34,632 bases of DNA from JBDSYA01 sp039925865 (GTDB taxonomy: Bacteria > Bacteroidota > Ignavibacteria > Tepidaquicellales > Tepidaquicellaceae): contig JBDSYA010000188.1 in assembly GCA_039925865.1 (NCBI GenBank), forward strand, positions 1-34,632, given 5' to 3'. This document shows positions 7,898 to 16,047 of the stretch, piece after piece (positions within the stretch are counted from its first letter, which is position 1; each line of letters opens with the position of its first letter). The notes under the pieces were generated by a model that did no database searches, was not told the origin of the DNA, and saw only the letters and a list, made by a program, of their open reading frames with translations. Made by a program: the position numbers and the translations under genes.

Positions 7898-9199
7898 TTA
7901 TTTTATCAATATCATCTTCATTATTTCAGTAGAAGTTCCGTTTGTGAGTTTGTAATAATAAACACCTGATGCAAGAATAGATCCGTCAAATTGTACTGTA
8001 TGCTGACCAGCTTCAAGATACGAATTAATTAATGTGTTCACTTCTCTTCCGGAAGCATCAAATACTTTTAACAATACATCTGAGTTGAAAGGCAAACTAA
8101 AGCTTAGAGAAGTTGTGGGATTGAACGGATTCGGAGAATTTTGATATAGTTTGAAAACTTTATCGTTTCCTCTAGATAAGTTGTCATTTTCTTGTCCACT
8201 CGGTGAAGCCGGAGGTGTACAACCATTTGAAGTCAGAATACTAGCCCTTGTACCATTCAATGCAGCACTCATTCTGCTTGACTGACCGATTGTAAACATG
8301 AACATACATCTGTCATCTGTGTAATCCATATAATTCATATACATTTCTCCGTTAGGACCATTTGAACAACTGATGGTAGGAAAACCCGGGCATCCGTAAT
8401 TTTCATCAGCCTGATTGGGCGTGTCCGTTACAAGATCACTTCCAGTGCAGCCTGTTCCATCATCACCCCAAATGTGTCTCAAATTTATCCAGTGACCAAC
8501 TTCATGCGTGGCAGTTCTGCCTTTATCAAAAGGATAAACAGCAGCTCCTGTATTACCAAAATATTGGTATCCTACAACAACACCGTCAGTAGCAGCCGGA
8601 CCTCCGGGAAATTGCGCATATCCCAGATATGAACCTAAATTACAAACCCAGATATTCAGATATCTATCTCTATCCCATGCGTCCTTTCCGCCCTTGCTGG
8701 TATACTTTACAAAATCATTGGTGGAGAAAGATCTTGTTCTTGTCGAAGTTCGTGTAATTCCTGAAGTTGCTGCTCCGTTAGGATCGCGGGTTGCCAGACA
8801 AAAGTTTATCTGGCAATCGGCAACACTGGCCTGAAAAGCTGTAGGAACGCCCGACACATCAGAATTTAGTTTTCTGAAATCCTGATTCAAAATGTTTAAT
8901 TGGGACTGAATCTGCGCTGTGGAAATATTCTGTGTTGTTGTTTTGTAAACAACATGTACAACAACCGGAATATTTATTACAAGATTATCATTTTGCGGAT
9001 TATTCTTAATATAGTCCTGGATCTGAACTTCAATTGCGTCCAGTCTTTGCTTATAACCAGGATCTTCTGAAGTTAGTCTGTCAAATACTTCCATTGTTGA
9101 ACAATTTCTTTCTTGCGGTATTGCTTCGAAATTATCACTTTCCTGAGCAATGGATACTAAAGGGAAAAGAAAAAGGAAAAAGTAAATTAAATTTTTCAT
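7898..9199 (-). CDS. Secreted M43-family zinc metalloprotease with type IX secretion tail
   Basis: 433 residues. Residues 1-19 are a signal peptide (MKNLIYFFLFLFPLVSIAQ). A propeptide of about 60 residues precedes the pappalysin/ulilysin-like catalytic domain. The zinc motif is H232-E233-x-x-H236-x5-H242 (HEVGHWINLRHIWGDD), and the Met-turn appears as MNYMDYTDDRC. Paired cysteines (CTGSD, GCPGF, SCSNG, RCMF) suit an extracytoplasmic enzyme. The last 80 residues are the sorting domain: YQNSPNPFNPTTSLSF, then FDASGREV and GVYYYKL. Such proteins cross the outer membrane by the type IX system, which is not encoded here. The substrate is unknown. A 124-bp gap separates it from the PLD-like gene upstream, so it may have its own promoter. 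Confidence 0.93.
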   Translation of the reverse strand: MKNLIYFFLFLFPLVSIAQESDNFEAIPQERNCSTMEVFDRLTSEDPGYKQRLDAIEVQIQDYIKNNPQNDNLVINIPVVVHVVYKTTTQNISTAQIQSQLNILNQDFRKLNSDVSGVPTAFQASVADCQINFCLATRDPNGAATSGITRTSTRTRSFSTNDFVKYTSKGGKDAWDRDRYLNIWVCNLGSYLGYAQFPGGPAATDGVVVGYQYFGNTGAAVYPFDKGRTATHEVGHWINLRHIWGDDGTGCTGSDLVTDTPNQADENYGCPGFPTISCSNGPNGEMYMNYMDYTDDRCMFMFTIGQSSRMSAALNGTRASILTSNGCTPPASPSGQENDNLSRGNDKVFKLYQNSPNPFNPTTSLSFSLPFNSDVLLKVFDASGREVNTLINSYLEAGQHTVQFDGSILASGVYYYKLTNGTSTEIMKMILIK

Positions 9200-9323
9200 A
9201 GTAATTTATTTTTAGTTTAGTTTATTAATAAGGGGTAATTAATTTATATGTAAAGTCAATAAAAGTCAAACTACAAATAATAAGTTCCTCTCTCGTGGAT
9301 TTAATTAATCATCGGTTACTTAG

Positions 9324-10544
9324 CTAATTACGTTTAACTGTTTCATATTTCCTGTCAACATCTATAAATTCTACATATGAACCTTCCCAGATTCCATTAA
9401 ATAATTCACTTAGTTTATTGTTAATCTTTTCGCTGTTAATAATTAAAGTCGCATTCCTCGAGTTATTAAAATATCCCCATTCCCAGTTTGATGTGCTTAT
9501 CCACGATAAATTATCATCAGCAATAAAATATTTACTGTGATCCACTCTGGAATACGGTATAAATCCGCTGCTGTGCTGTGAGAAAGAGATGAACTTGATC
9601 TGAATATTTTTTACAAGCGAGAGATCTTTTATAAAATCAATTGAAGATTCTCTTATGGCCCAGTCCGGAAAAATAATTCGAATATCCACACCTTTCGCAG
9701 CTGCAACCCTTAGAGCGCTGTCGATCCTGATGTAAGAATTTTCTTTTTGTTTTCTTGGAGAATATGAATATATCTGTATATATAATCTTTTTCCGGCATT
9801 GGTGATTATTTTAATTAATTCATCTTCTTCTGAATTCAAACCCGCCATATTTATTTCGGGAGGGCTGAATGCGGGATACAAAATTATTTTGCCATATTCA
9901 TCTGAATTTATTGTAACAGGGTTTTCAAGATTTACAAATTTATGTATACCCTGATTAACTAAGCCCCAGTAACTTCCTTCACAAAGTCTCCAGTCAGTTT
10001 CAAAGATTTCATTAAACATGCCGGCTAAATCATCATTCATTACCCTGACCCCTATTTCATGAATATGCTTTATTGACCGCCAGTCCATATTCTGACTTCC
10101 AATAAATAAATTCTTATTGTCAACAATGAAAAACTTGGCATGCATAACTCCTCCGGAAATATTTCCTACAGGAAATTTTCTAATTGTTATATTTTGTGTT
10201 TGATCAAGAATATCAACTGACTTTTCGTTATTTGCATAAAAACTTGAATCCACAATTATTCTGATCTCCACTCCTCTTAAAGCCGCGTTTTTCAAAGCTT
10301 CAATAACCTGTTCCAACGGCTCACCTGATTTATTTGCAAAATAAAATGTCTCAATATTAATTTTGGAATTGGCATCATTAATCATTTTGAGCCAGACATC
10401 CAACGTATTTGAGAGGTTCGTATCAATGAGATTAGTTTCGGATGGAATACTTTGAACAAGTTCAAAATCATCCTGAGCAATTACAATTTCATGTGTTGAG
10501 AACACAAATGAAATTAGTAATAACAGAAAGGTCTTTAAGTTCAT
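9324..10544 (-). CDS. Secreted phospholipase D-superfamily protein, PLD3/PLD4-like
   Basis: 406 residues with a signal peptide at residues 1-23 (MNLKTFLLLLISFVF...). Two HKD motifs are intact: H135-x-K137-x4-D142 (MHAKFFIVD, then GSQNMDW) and H336-x-K338-x4-D343 (DHSKYFIAD, then TSNWEW). The second half follows the animal PLD3/PLD4 plan closely: a SPPE-type loop, then the helix with IDSALRVAAAKGVDIRII, then IPYSRVDHSKYFIADD next to TSNW. From memory, human PLD3 has IPYARVNHNKYMV and IGTSNW in these places. PLD3 and PLD4 are 5' exonucleases on single-stranded nucleic acid, so an exported or periplasmic nuclease is a plausible role; a lipid phosphodiesterase cannot be excluded. It starts 38 bp after the SirB1-like gene stop. 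Confidence 0.85.
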   Translation of the reverse strand: MNLKTFLLLLISFVFSTHEIVIAQDDFELVQSIPSETNLIDTNLSNTLDVWLKMINDANSKINIETFYFANKSGEPLEQVIEALKNAALRGVEIRIIVDSSFYANNEKSVDILDQTQNITIRKFPVGNISGGVMHAKFFIVDNKNLFIGSQNMDWRSIKHIHEIGVRVMNDDLAGMFNEIFETDWRLCEGSYWGLVNQGIHKFVNLENPVTINSDEYGKIILYPAFSPPEINMAGLNSEEDELIKIITNAGKRLYIQIYSYSPRKQKENSYIRIDSALRVAAAKGVDIRIIFPDWAIRESSIDFIKDLSLVKNIQIKFISFSQHSSGFIPYSRVDHSKYFIADDNLSWISTSNWEWGYFNNSRNATLIINSEKINNKLSELFNGIWEGSYVEFIDVDRKYETVKRN

Positions 10545-10582
10545 TTTTATAATAAATGGTTTGAAGATGAAGTATTAGATAT

Positions 10583-11470
10583 TTATGCCATGCAAAGCAT
10601 TAGTCTTTCCAATTGTTCGATCTTAATAGTTTCGTTTTCTTTTCGGTAAATTTCTATTAGATTTCTTAAAACCCTCAACACAATTTCTTTATCCCCGGTT
10701 TTTTTAAGATAAGGGATTTTATCAAACTCTTCTTTTGCCATCCCGATCTTCTTTATAAATTCTGAAGCTTCTTTCATGGATATGACAACACCTTTATTAA
10801 ACGGGTCGATGAAGAACTGATCTTTTTTATCCTCATATTTAAGTATAAAATGTCCGGGAAGATTGATCCCGCTAATAGGCAGTTTTAATCTTCGCGCAAT
10901 TAAAATATAAATGATTGAAAGTGTTATCGGAATACCTGTCCTTGAATCTATCACTTTATTGATATAGCTATTGTCCGGATTATAGTAATTTCCTGAATTA
11001 CCTTTAAATCCTTTATTAAAAAAAAGATAATTATTAACTGTATTAAGAATTTCAAGAGGCAGGATATCTTTAATATTATTATTTATCTGAAGCAGCTCCT
11101 CTTCAATATCCTGAGCCATTTTATCAAAGATCGTGCGGTAAATCTCAGGGTCAAGATCGGGATATCCGAATGTTCCTATCAGCAGTAGTGCTTCCTCCAG
11201 TAAATTCTTACTTCCCCGGTTAGAGATCTGTTTTAATTTTGTTTCGATATTATCAAAATTTATAGTTGATATTATTTCAGCAGCTCTTTTTTTGATAATA
11301 TAATTTTCGTCATTGAGGTATTGTTTGAGGAAACCGGTTGTATCATCACCGTATAGAAGAAATCTTTCTCTGACATTTGAATAAATATTTTCATCTTCGT
11401 CATCCAGCAATTTTATAAGGTGATCAAACTCAGGTTTTTTATCTAAAACATTTTCTATTTCATCATGCAA
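10583..11470 (-). CDS. SirB1/transglutaminase-like protein with N-terminal HEAT-like helices
   Basis: 295 residues, no signal peptide. Residues 1-120 are alpha-helical and resemble HEAT-type repeats (DDTTGFLKQYLNDENYIIKK, EEALLLIGTFG). From about residue 165 comes the SirB1/Transglut_core2 module: VIDSRTGIPITLSIIY, GINLPGHFIL and FIDPFNKG. At the place where canonical transglutaminases carry the active-site cysteine (GIPITLS) there is none, so catalysis by the usual mechanism is unlikely. The molecular function of SirB1-like proteins is poorly defined. The start codon lies inside the end of the upstream transporter gene (8-bp overlap), which points to translational coupling. Confidence 0.82.
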   Translation of the reverse strand: MHDEIENVLDKKPEFDHLIKLLDDEDENIYSNVRERFLLYGDDTTGFLKQYLNDENYIIKKRAAEIISTINFDNIETKLKQISNRGSKNLLEEALLLIGTFGYPDLDPEIYRTIFDKMAQDIEEELLQINNNIKDILPLEILNTVNNYLFFNKGFKGNSGNYYNPDNSYINKVIDSRTGIPITLSIIYILIARRLKLPISGINLPGHFILKYEDKKDQFFIDPFNKGVVISMKEASEFIKKIGMAKEEFDKIPYLKKTGDKEIVLRVLRNLIEIYRKENETIKIEQLERLMLCMA

Positions 11471-12680
11471 AATTTACAAACTCCTTTTCTTTAACTTTTT
11501 TCAGCAACAGCATACCCATTATAAAAAAAACTCCAACCGATAAAACTGCAAATTTTTGTGATCCGCTAAGCCAGGATACCAAGCCGAAAGTCATGGGTCC
11601 CAGTAAAGTCGACGTTTTTTCGAACAGTGAGTAAAACCCGAAAAACTCTGTTTTAAATTCCAGTGGAACCAGCCTCGCCATCATTGCTCGGGACAGGCTC
11701 TGAATTGATCCTAGAAAAGTACCTGCAAATCCTCCGATCACATAAAACGATGTTTTATCATTCGTAAAAAACACAGCAAGAGTTATCAGTGTCCACATTA
11801 TTAGGTTAATAAAGATTGATCTTAACAATCCTATCTTATCTCCAACAAAGCCAAATAAGAACGATCCAAGCATAGCCGTTATCTGAACAATAAGAAAGAA
11901 TATCGCCAGTTCTACAGTTTCAAAATTCAAAGTGGTGCTTGCATATATACCTGCAAAAAATATTATTGTATTTACTGCATCGATATATAAAAAAAATGAT
12001 ATTAAAAAATTTTTAAGATTTCTGTGTTGATTTATATTTTTCAGAGTAATTAAAACTTTTCGGAAACCATATGTAATAAGTTTTTCATCTGATTTTTCCT
12101 TTGCAATTTTCTTTTCCTTGAGAAAAAGAAAAAGAGGCAGAGAGAAGATCAGGAAGAATAATCCGCAAATTACAAATAACAAATTAGGATTATCTTTTAA
12201 TGGGAAAACCAAACCAACGGAAATTATTGAACCGATATATCCCACAGCATAACCAGTGCTTGAAACTTTATTGTAAGATGCAGGATCACTTATTTCAGGA
12301 ATGAAAGCATCATAAAAAGTTATTCCTGTCTGGAAACCAATATTGGAAATTATAAAAAGGATAATAGCCGGGAGAATTGTGCCTTCCCCAGTAAAATACA
12401 TAAGTACAGTTGGGATAACACACAGTATGGTGAAGAAGATCAGAAACTTTTTTTTATTGGAAGTGTAATCAGCGATAGCACCGCATACCGGATTCAGAAC
12501 TGCTGAAATGATCATTGCAATGTTTATCGAAAGTGACCAATAAAAATCACCTATCGGTTCATTCGAAGCAATAACAGATTTAAAATATACAGCGAAAACA
12601 AATGCAACGATTATAGTTGCGTAGGAAGAATTACCGAAATCAAAAAAATACCAGGAAGTTAATTGGGACTTACTCTTCAT
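11463..12680 (-). CDS. MFS transporter, UMF1/Atg22-like
   Basis: 405 residues with about twelve hydrophobic spans. The N-terminus SWYFFDFGNSSYATIIVAF is the hallmark of the UMF1 (Atg22-like) branch of the major facilitator superfamily. The loop SNKKKFLIFF after the second span and the LSRAMMARLVP segment in the second half (GSIQSLSRAMMARLVP) are also typical. Yeast Atg22 exports amino acids from the vacuole; bacterial members have no firm substrate, so export of a small solute is only a guess. It lies 37 bp downstream of nusB and overlaps the SirB1-like gene by 8 bp. Confidence 0.88.
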   Translation of the reverse strand: MKSKSQLTSWYFFDFGNSSYATIIVAFVFAVYFKSVIASNEPIGDFYWSLSINIAMIISAVLNPVCGAIADYTSNKKKFLIFFTILCVIPTVLMYFTGEGTILPAIILFIISNIGFQTGITFYDAFIPEISDPASYNKVSSTGYAVGYIGSIISVGLVFPLKDNPNLLFVICGLFFLIFSLPLFLFLKEKKIAKEKSDEKLITYGFRKVLITLKNINQHRNLKNFLISFFLYIDAVNTIIFFAGIYASTTLNFETVELAIFFLIVQITAMLGSFLFGFVGDKIGLLRSIFINLIMWTLITLAVFFTNDKTSFYVIGGFAGTFLGSIQSLSRAMMARLVPLEFKTEFFGFYSLFEKTSTLLGPMTFGLVSWLSGSQKFAVLSVGVFFIMGMLLLKKVKEKEFVNFA

Positions 12681-12717
12681 TCAGTTTTCTTTTGGAAGAA
12701 ATAGGCCAGTATGAAAT

Positions 12718-13212
12718 TTATTTTTGATCTTTTACTGAAGGTTCAGAATTTTCTCTCTTTTTCAAATTGAGAAGACCTCTGCCGGTCTTATTAAGTTTGT
12801 TTTGCTTTTTAAGCTTTTCATGTACGGCATCAAGTATTCCATTCACAAATTTACCGCTGTTTCTTGTACAAAAATCTTTTGCAATATCAATTGCTTCATT
12901 GATTGAAACTTTTGGGGGTATTTCCGGAAAGTAAAGCAATTCCGCCACACCGATCCTTAAAACCATTTTATCTATGAGTGAAATTCTTTCTAACTCCCAG
13001 TTAACAACTTTCTCAAGAATATATTCATCTATAACCTTTTCATTTTTCAAAACGTAATCGATAAGCTTGTTAGCAAAATCAATACCGTCCTCTTCCTTGA
13101 TCTCCGATAACAGATCTTTCTTAACCTTTGCAATTTCATCCTGTGAAACTTCATGAGCATACAAAACCTGCATTACTTTTATTCTTATATCTCTTCGTTT
13201 TAATTGCGACAT
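12718..13212 (-). CDS. nusB: Transcription antitermination factor NusB
   Basis: 164 residues. The N-terminus RRDIRIKVMQVLYAHEVSQ gives the RNA-binding first helix. The C-terminal signature follows: IDKMVLRIGVAELLYFPEIP, then VSINEAIDIAKDFC and KFVNGILDAVHEKL. NusB with S10 binds boxA RNA and suppresses early termination in rRNA operons. It is of normal bacterial length, with a lysine-rich tail of about 25 extra residues (LNKTGRGLLNLKKRENS). It lies between trmO (71 bp upstream) and the UMF1 transporter in a run of genes on one strand starting at dnaG. Confidence 0.95.
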   Translation of the reverse strand: MSQLKRRDIRIKVMQVLYAHEVSQDEIAKVKKDLLSEIKEEDGIDFANKLIDYVLKNEKVIDEYILEKVVNWELERISLIDKMVLRIGVAELLYFPEIPPKVSINEAIDIAKDFCTRNSGKFVNGILDAVHEKLKKQNKLNKTGRGLLNLKKRENSEPSVKDQK

Positions 13213-13283
13213 CAGCCTGTTTTATTCTTTTTAAAATTAATCAATTAAAATCAAACTTAATATTCTATTTAAAAAATTTTACG

Positions 13284-13751
13284 TTAACTTTTTTTTGACC
13301 AGTAATCTTTCATAAGTTCTGTAGACCAGTCCGGCTGCATGATTTTATCCTGAGGTAAAAATTCCTTAAATACCGGTTTGATATCTATGACCGGTGTATC
13401 ATTGACCGCATCCAATCCTGAAACCGTAAGAGTGTTTTTATTAGATTGGATAATTTTAACAATAGTCGTACCAAGTAGATTCGGACGGGATTTTTTCCTT
13501 TGAGCAAAAATTCCTACCTGTGGAAAATTCTTATTCTCCCGCGGATGAGACGGTGTGAAGCTGTTTATCGAAATGTCTGCAAGGTGAAAGTAAAATATTA
13601 TTTCCGCATGTGAAAATTCGAGTAAGCCTTTAAGATTATTATCTGAAAATTTTTCACTAATGATAATTTCAGAAATTTCATCTCCCCAAAAATCATCTTC
13701 AACTTTTGAACGGTTGTTCTTTACAAACCCAATTGGTTCAATCAAATACAT
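13284..13751 (-). CDS. trmO: tRNA t6A37 N6-methyltransferase TrmO (TsaA/YaeB family)
   Basis: 155 residues, the size of a single-domain TrmO. The fold begins IEPIGFVKNNRSKVEDDFWG, continues with LLEFSHAEIIFYFH, and has the family signature IFAQRKKSRPNLLGTTIVKI and the loop DAVNDTPVIDIKPV. Family members methylate N6-threonylcarbamoyladenosine at position 37 of certain tRNAs using S-adenosylmethionine. The usual F-x-x-R-S-x-x-R-P-N-x-x-G motif is recognisable, with KSRPN and G conserved. It starts 56 bp after dnaG and is probably part of the same transcription unit. Confidence 0.88.
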   Translation of the reverse strand: MYLIEPIGFVKNNRSKVEDDFWGDEISEIIISEKFSDNNLKGLLEFSHAEIIFYFHLADISINSFTPSHPRENKNFPQVGIFAQRKKSRPNLLGTTIVKIIQSNKNTLTVSGLDAVNDTPVIDIKPVFKEFLPQDKIMQPDWSTELMKDYWSKKS

Positions 13752-13807
13752 GAATACTTTTATATATTATCAGAATATTCTATTTAAAAATTTCAAAAAA
13801 TAATCTT

Positions 13808-15649
13808 TTAATCTGCTTTTTTTAATTCGTTTATTTGTTTTGTTATCTCAAATGCTTCAAGCATAAGTGATGGATCTCTTTTCATACTGTTTCTTTTCTC
13901 TTCCAGATCTTTTACACGAAATTTTTTAATGACATCCTTTGCATATTTTATGCTGTATTCAGGATCTACGGATCCGGTAAGAAGCATTTCCCTTGTATTA
14001 TTTTTCATCTCACTGACCTCGTGCTGATTCAATGCAATTTTTGTTATTAGAATTCTTTCTTCATCTTTTTCAAGATCATTCAGAGCTTTGGATAATTCTA
14101 TCTTTCCCCGGTTTATATATTCATCAAGAAAATATTCAGTTATTCCCATTATCATTTTGTTTTTAATAAACCCTGTTTCAAGATTATTCTCAAGATATAA
14201 TATCGCTTCATCATTTCCGTTGATAAAAAGATCTATTAGGTCAAGTTCCTCCTGACAGATCTTTTCATTTGGATCTTCATTTTTTAGATTCTTCTTTTCA
14301 GGAATTATGACTGATGATTTCGGATAATTCTTTAAATTATTATTCTTCAATACTTTTTCAAATTCATCTCTAAGGTCTGATTCATACAATGAATACATGG
14401 CTGCAATTTCCTTGAAATAAAATGCTCTTTTTATTTTATCGGGAATTTTTCCGATGTAACCCACAATCTCTTTTATAAAAAAAGTTTTATCGTTTACAGT
14501 TTTTAATTTTCCTTCTTTCTCATAAAGTTCAGAAATAAAATTTATCACAGACTTCTGCTTATTGAGATGTTTGAGAAATTCATCTTTGCCGTTTTTATTT
14601 ATAAAACTATCGGGATCTTCACCGTCCGGCAGCGTTACGATGTTTATTTCAAGACCTGCTTCTAAAATTATTTCAATGCCTCTTTTCGCAGCCTTGATGC
14701 CTGCAAAGTCGGAATCAAAAAGAATATATATATTTTTTGTGTACCTGGAGATTAGTCTTACCTGATCCTCTGTGAGGGCAGTTCCGCTTGAAGCAACAAC
14801 ATTTTCTATATCATTTCTGAATAAAGATATCAGATCCATATAACCTTCCACAAGAATTACATTGTCATGATAACGTATTTTTTCTTTAGCAAAATTAAGC
14901 CCGTAAAGAATTTTACTTTTGTTATAGATCTTTGTTTCGGGAGAATTAATGTATTTGCCTCCATGATCATCTTCATATAATTTTCTGCCGCCAAAACCAA
15001 CCACTTTATCGTTTTCATTGAAAATTGGAAACATAAGCCTTCCCCTGAACCTGTCGTAAAAATTATTTTGATCCTTTTCGCTTTGAATCAATAATCCTGC
15101 CTTTTCAATTTCAACTTTTTTGAAAATGTCTTCTTCTGAAAAGTAGTTAAGCAACCTGTCCCAGCTCTTATCCGAATATCCGATCCCGAACTTATCAATT
15201 AATTTTTTATCTATCTTTCTTTTTTCAAGATATTTGTAAATAAAATCTTTTTCGCTTCCGGAAAGGTTTTGAAGATTACGTTGAAAAAATTTCAAAGCCG
15301 ATTTATTAATTTCAAAGAGTTTTGAAATTTCATTTGAAAGATCGGGCTCTCGGGAATTAAACTTCAATACTATACCGGCGCGCGAAGCTAGCTTTTCTAC
15401 AGCTTCTATAAAGGTGATCTTTTCAAAATTCTGAACAAAAGTATAAACATTGCCGCTGGCTTTACATGAAAAACAATGATAGACCTGCTTTTCCTGAGAT
15501 ATGTGAAGAGACGGATTTTTATCAGGATGAAATGGACAGACCGCTAGAAAAGATTTGCCTCTTTTCTTGACCTGTATATAACCTGAAATAATATCTACAA
15601 TATCATTTGCCTGTGCAATTTCTTCAAATTTTTCCTGTGGAATTTTCAT
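13808..15649 (-). CDS. dnaG: DNA primase
   Basis: 613 residues. The N-terminal CHC2 zinc finger is complete: C38, H41, C59, C62 (VCPFHPDKNPSLHI and YHCFSC). The RNA-polymerase domain follows (FRGRLMFPIF, GFGGR) and the TOPRIM segment with E268 in VILVEGYMDLISL and DSDFAGIKAA. The C-terminal helicase-interaction part (from about residue 430) is divergent, as is usual. It lays RNA primers for replication. The start ATG and 43 bp upstream are duplicated at 16048..16098, on the far side of a repeat element, so the promoter region of this gene has been copied or split (see the repeat entries). Confidence 0.96.
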   Translation of the reverse strand: MKIPQEKFEEIAQANDIVDIISGYIQVKKRGKSFLAVCPFHPDKNPSLHISQEKQVYHCFSCKASGNVYTFVQNFEKITFIEAVEKLASRAGIVLKFNSREPDLSNEISKLFEINKSALKFFQRNLQNLSGSEKDFIYKYLEKRKIDKKLIDKFGIGYSDKSWDRLLNYFSEEDIFKKVEIEKAGLLIQSEKDQNNFYDRFRGRLMFPIFNENDKVVGFGGRKLYEDDHGGKYINSPETKIYNKSKILYGLNFAKEKIRYHDNVILVEGYMDLISLFRNDIENVVASSGTALTEDQVRLISRYTKNIYILFDSDFAGIKAAKRGIEIILEAGLEINIVTLPDGEDPDSFINKNGKDEFLKHLNKQKSVINFISELYEKEGKLKTVNDKTFFIKEIVGYIGKIPDKIKRAFYFKEIAAMYSLYESDLRDEFEKVLKNNNLKNYPKSSVIIPEKKNLKNEDPNEKICQEELDLIDLFINGNDEAILYLENNLETGFIKNKMIMGITEYFLDEYINRGKIELSKALNDLEKDEERILITKIALNQHEVSEMKNNTREMLLTGSVDPEYSIKYAKDVIKKFRVKDLEEKRNSMKRDPSLMLEAFEITKQINELKKAD

Positions 15650-15692
15650 ATTGACAAAATATATAATCTTAAATTAATAATCTTAATAGAAA
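15642..15692. repeat. 51-bp direct repeat, copy A (dnaG start and upstream)
   Basis: This copy holds the first 8 bases of dnaG and 43 bp upstream. It matches copy B at 16048..16098 in 49 of 51 positions. On the plus strand it runs ATTTTCATATTGACAAAATA... to ...CTTAATAGAAA. The two copies are 406 bp apart and enclose the palindromic repeat units. Confidence 0.9.
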
Positions 15693-15723
15693 ATCGGAAA
15701 TTGTTATTCGTCGGTCATGCTGA

Positions 15724-15836
15724 AATTGTTTTGTCATTCTGAACAAAACGCCTACCTGCAGCAGGCAGGAAGCATCCACGACCTAAATGATACTTACACT
15801 CACTTGAAGTTCTATGAACAACGTATAACAAGCTTT
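15724..15836 (+). repeat. Dispersed-repeat unit 1 (GTCATNCTGA family)
   Basis: Starts AATTGTTTTGTCATTCTGAA and aligns along its whole length with unit 2 at 15861..15954. The shared interior is CCTAAATGATACTTACA followed by CACTTGAAGTT. Relative to unit 2 it carries a 19-bp insertion (15751..15769). A further fragment GTCATGCTGA lies just before it (15714..15723). The right-hand inverted end found in unit 2 is missing here. Non-coding. Confidence 0.85.
15751..15769. repeat. 19-bp near-palindrome nested in repeat unit 1
   Basis: CCTACCTGC-A-GCAGGCAGG: two 9-bp arms around one central base, 8 of 9 pairs matching. It is absent from the corresponding place in unit 2, where AAAGCG joins directly to AAGCATCC. 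It therefore looks like a discrete insertion into the repeat. Confidence 0.8.
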
Positions 15837-15860
15837 TACTCTTGCAAAGTAATTTCCCAA

Positions 15861-15996
15861 AATTGTTTTGTCATGCTGAGCAAAGCGAAGCATCCATGAA
15901 CCTAAATGATACTTACATTCACTTGAAGTTCAATGAACACTTGTTAGCGAGCTTTAATGTTTCTGGATCCTTCGCTTCGCTCAGGATGACAAAAGG
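15861..15996. repeat. Dispersed-repeat unit 2 with 30-bp terminal inverted repeats
   Basis: The left end 15866..15895 starts TTTTGTCATGCTGAGCAAAG. The right end 15965..15994 starts GGATCCTTCGCTTCGCTCAG. They are reverse complements at 27 of 30 positions, so a transcript could fold into a long hairpin. The element is about 130 bp and has no ORF of its own, so it is a MITE- or REP-like element rather than an insertion sequence. Similar GTCATNCTGAGCGAAGCGAAG repeats are, as I recall, widespread in genomes of this bacterial group. Confidence 0.85.
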
Positions 15997-16047
15997 TGTT
16001 AATTTTTCGTGATGTAATAAAAAACCCCGCAAGAAATATCCAGAGGT

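Noticed and set aside
6942..7900. Second copy of the tRNA 3' end as an attachment site
   Set aside because: I looked for a repeat of the T-arm/acceptor sequence downstream and found only an unrelated CCCGG inside the terminator stem.
15717..15899. 60-codon plus-strand frame in the repeat region
   Set aside because: Its translation is simply the repeat units read through (CHSEQN and VMLSKAKHP are typical translations of this repeat), so it is not a gene.
15724..15996. CRISPR array
   Set aside because: Only two forward units, long and unequal, with conserved interiors and an inverted third end; there are no regular spacers and no cas genes.
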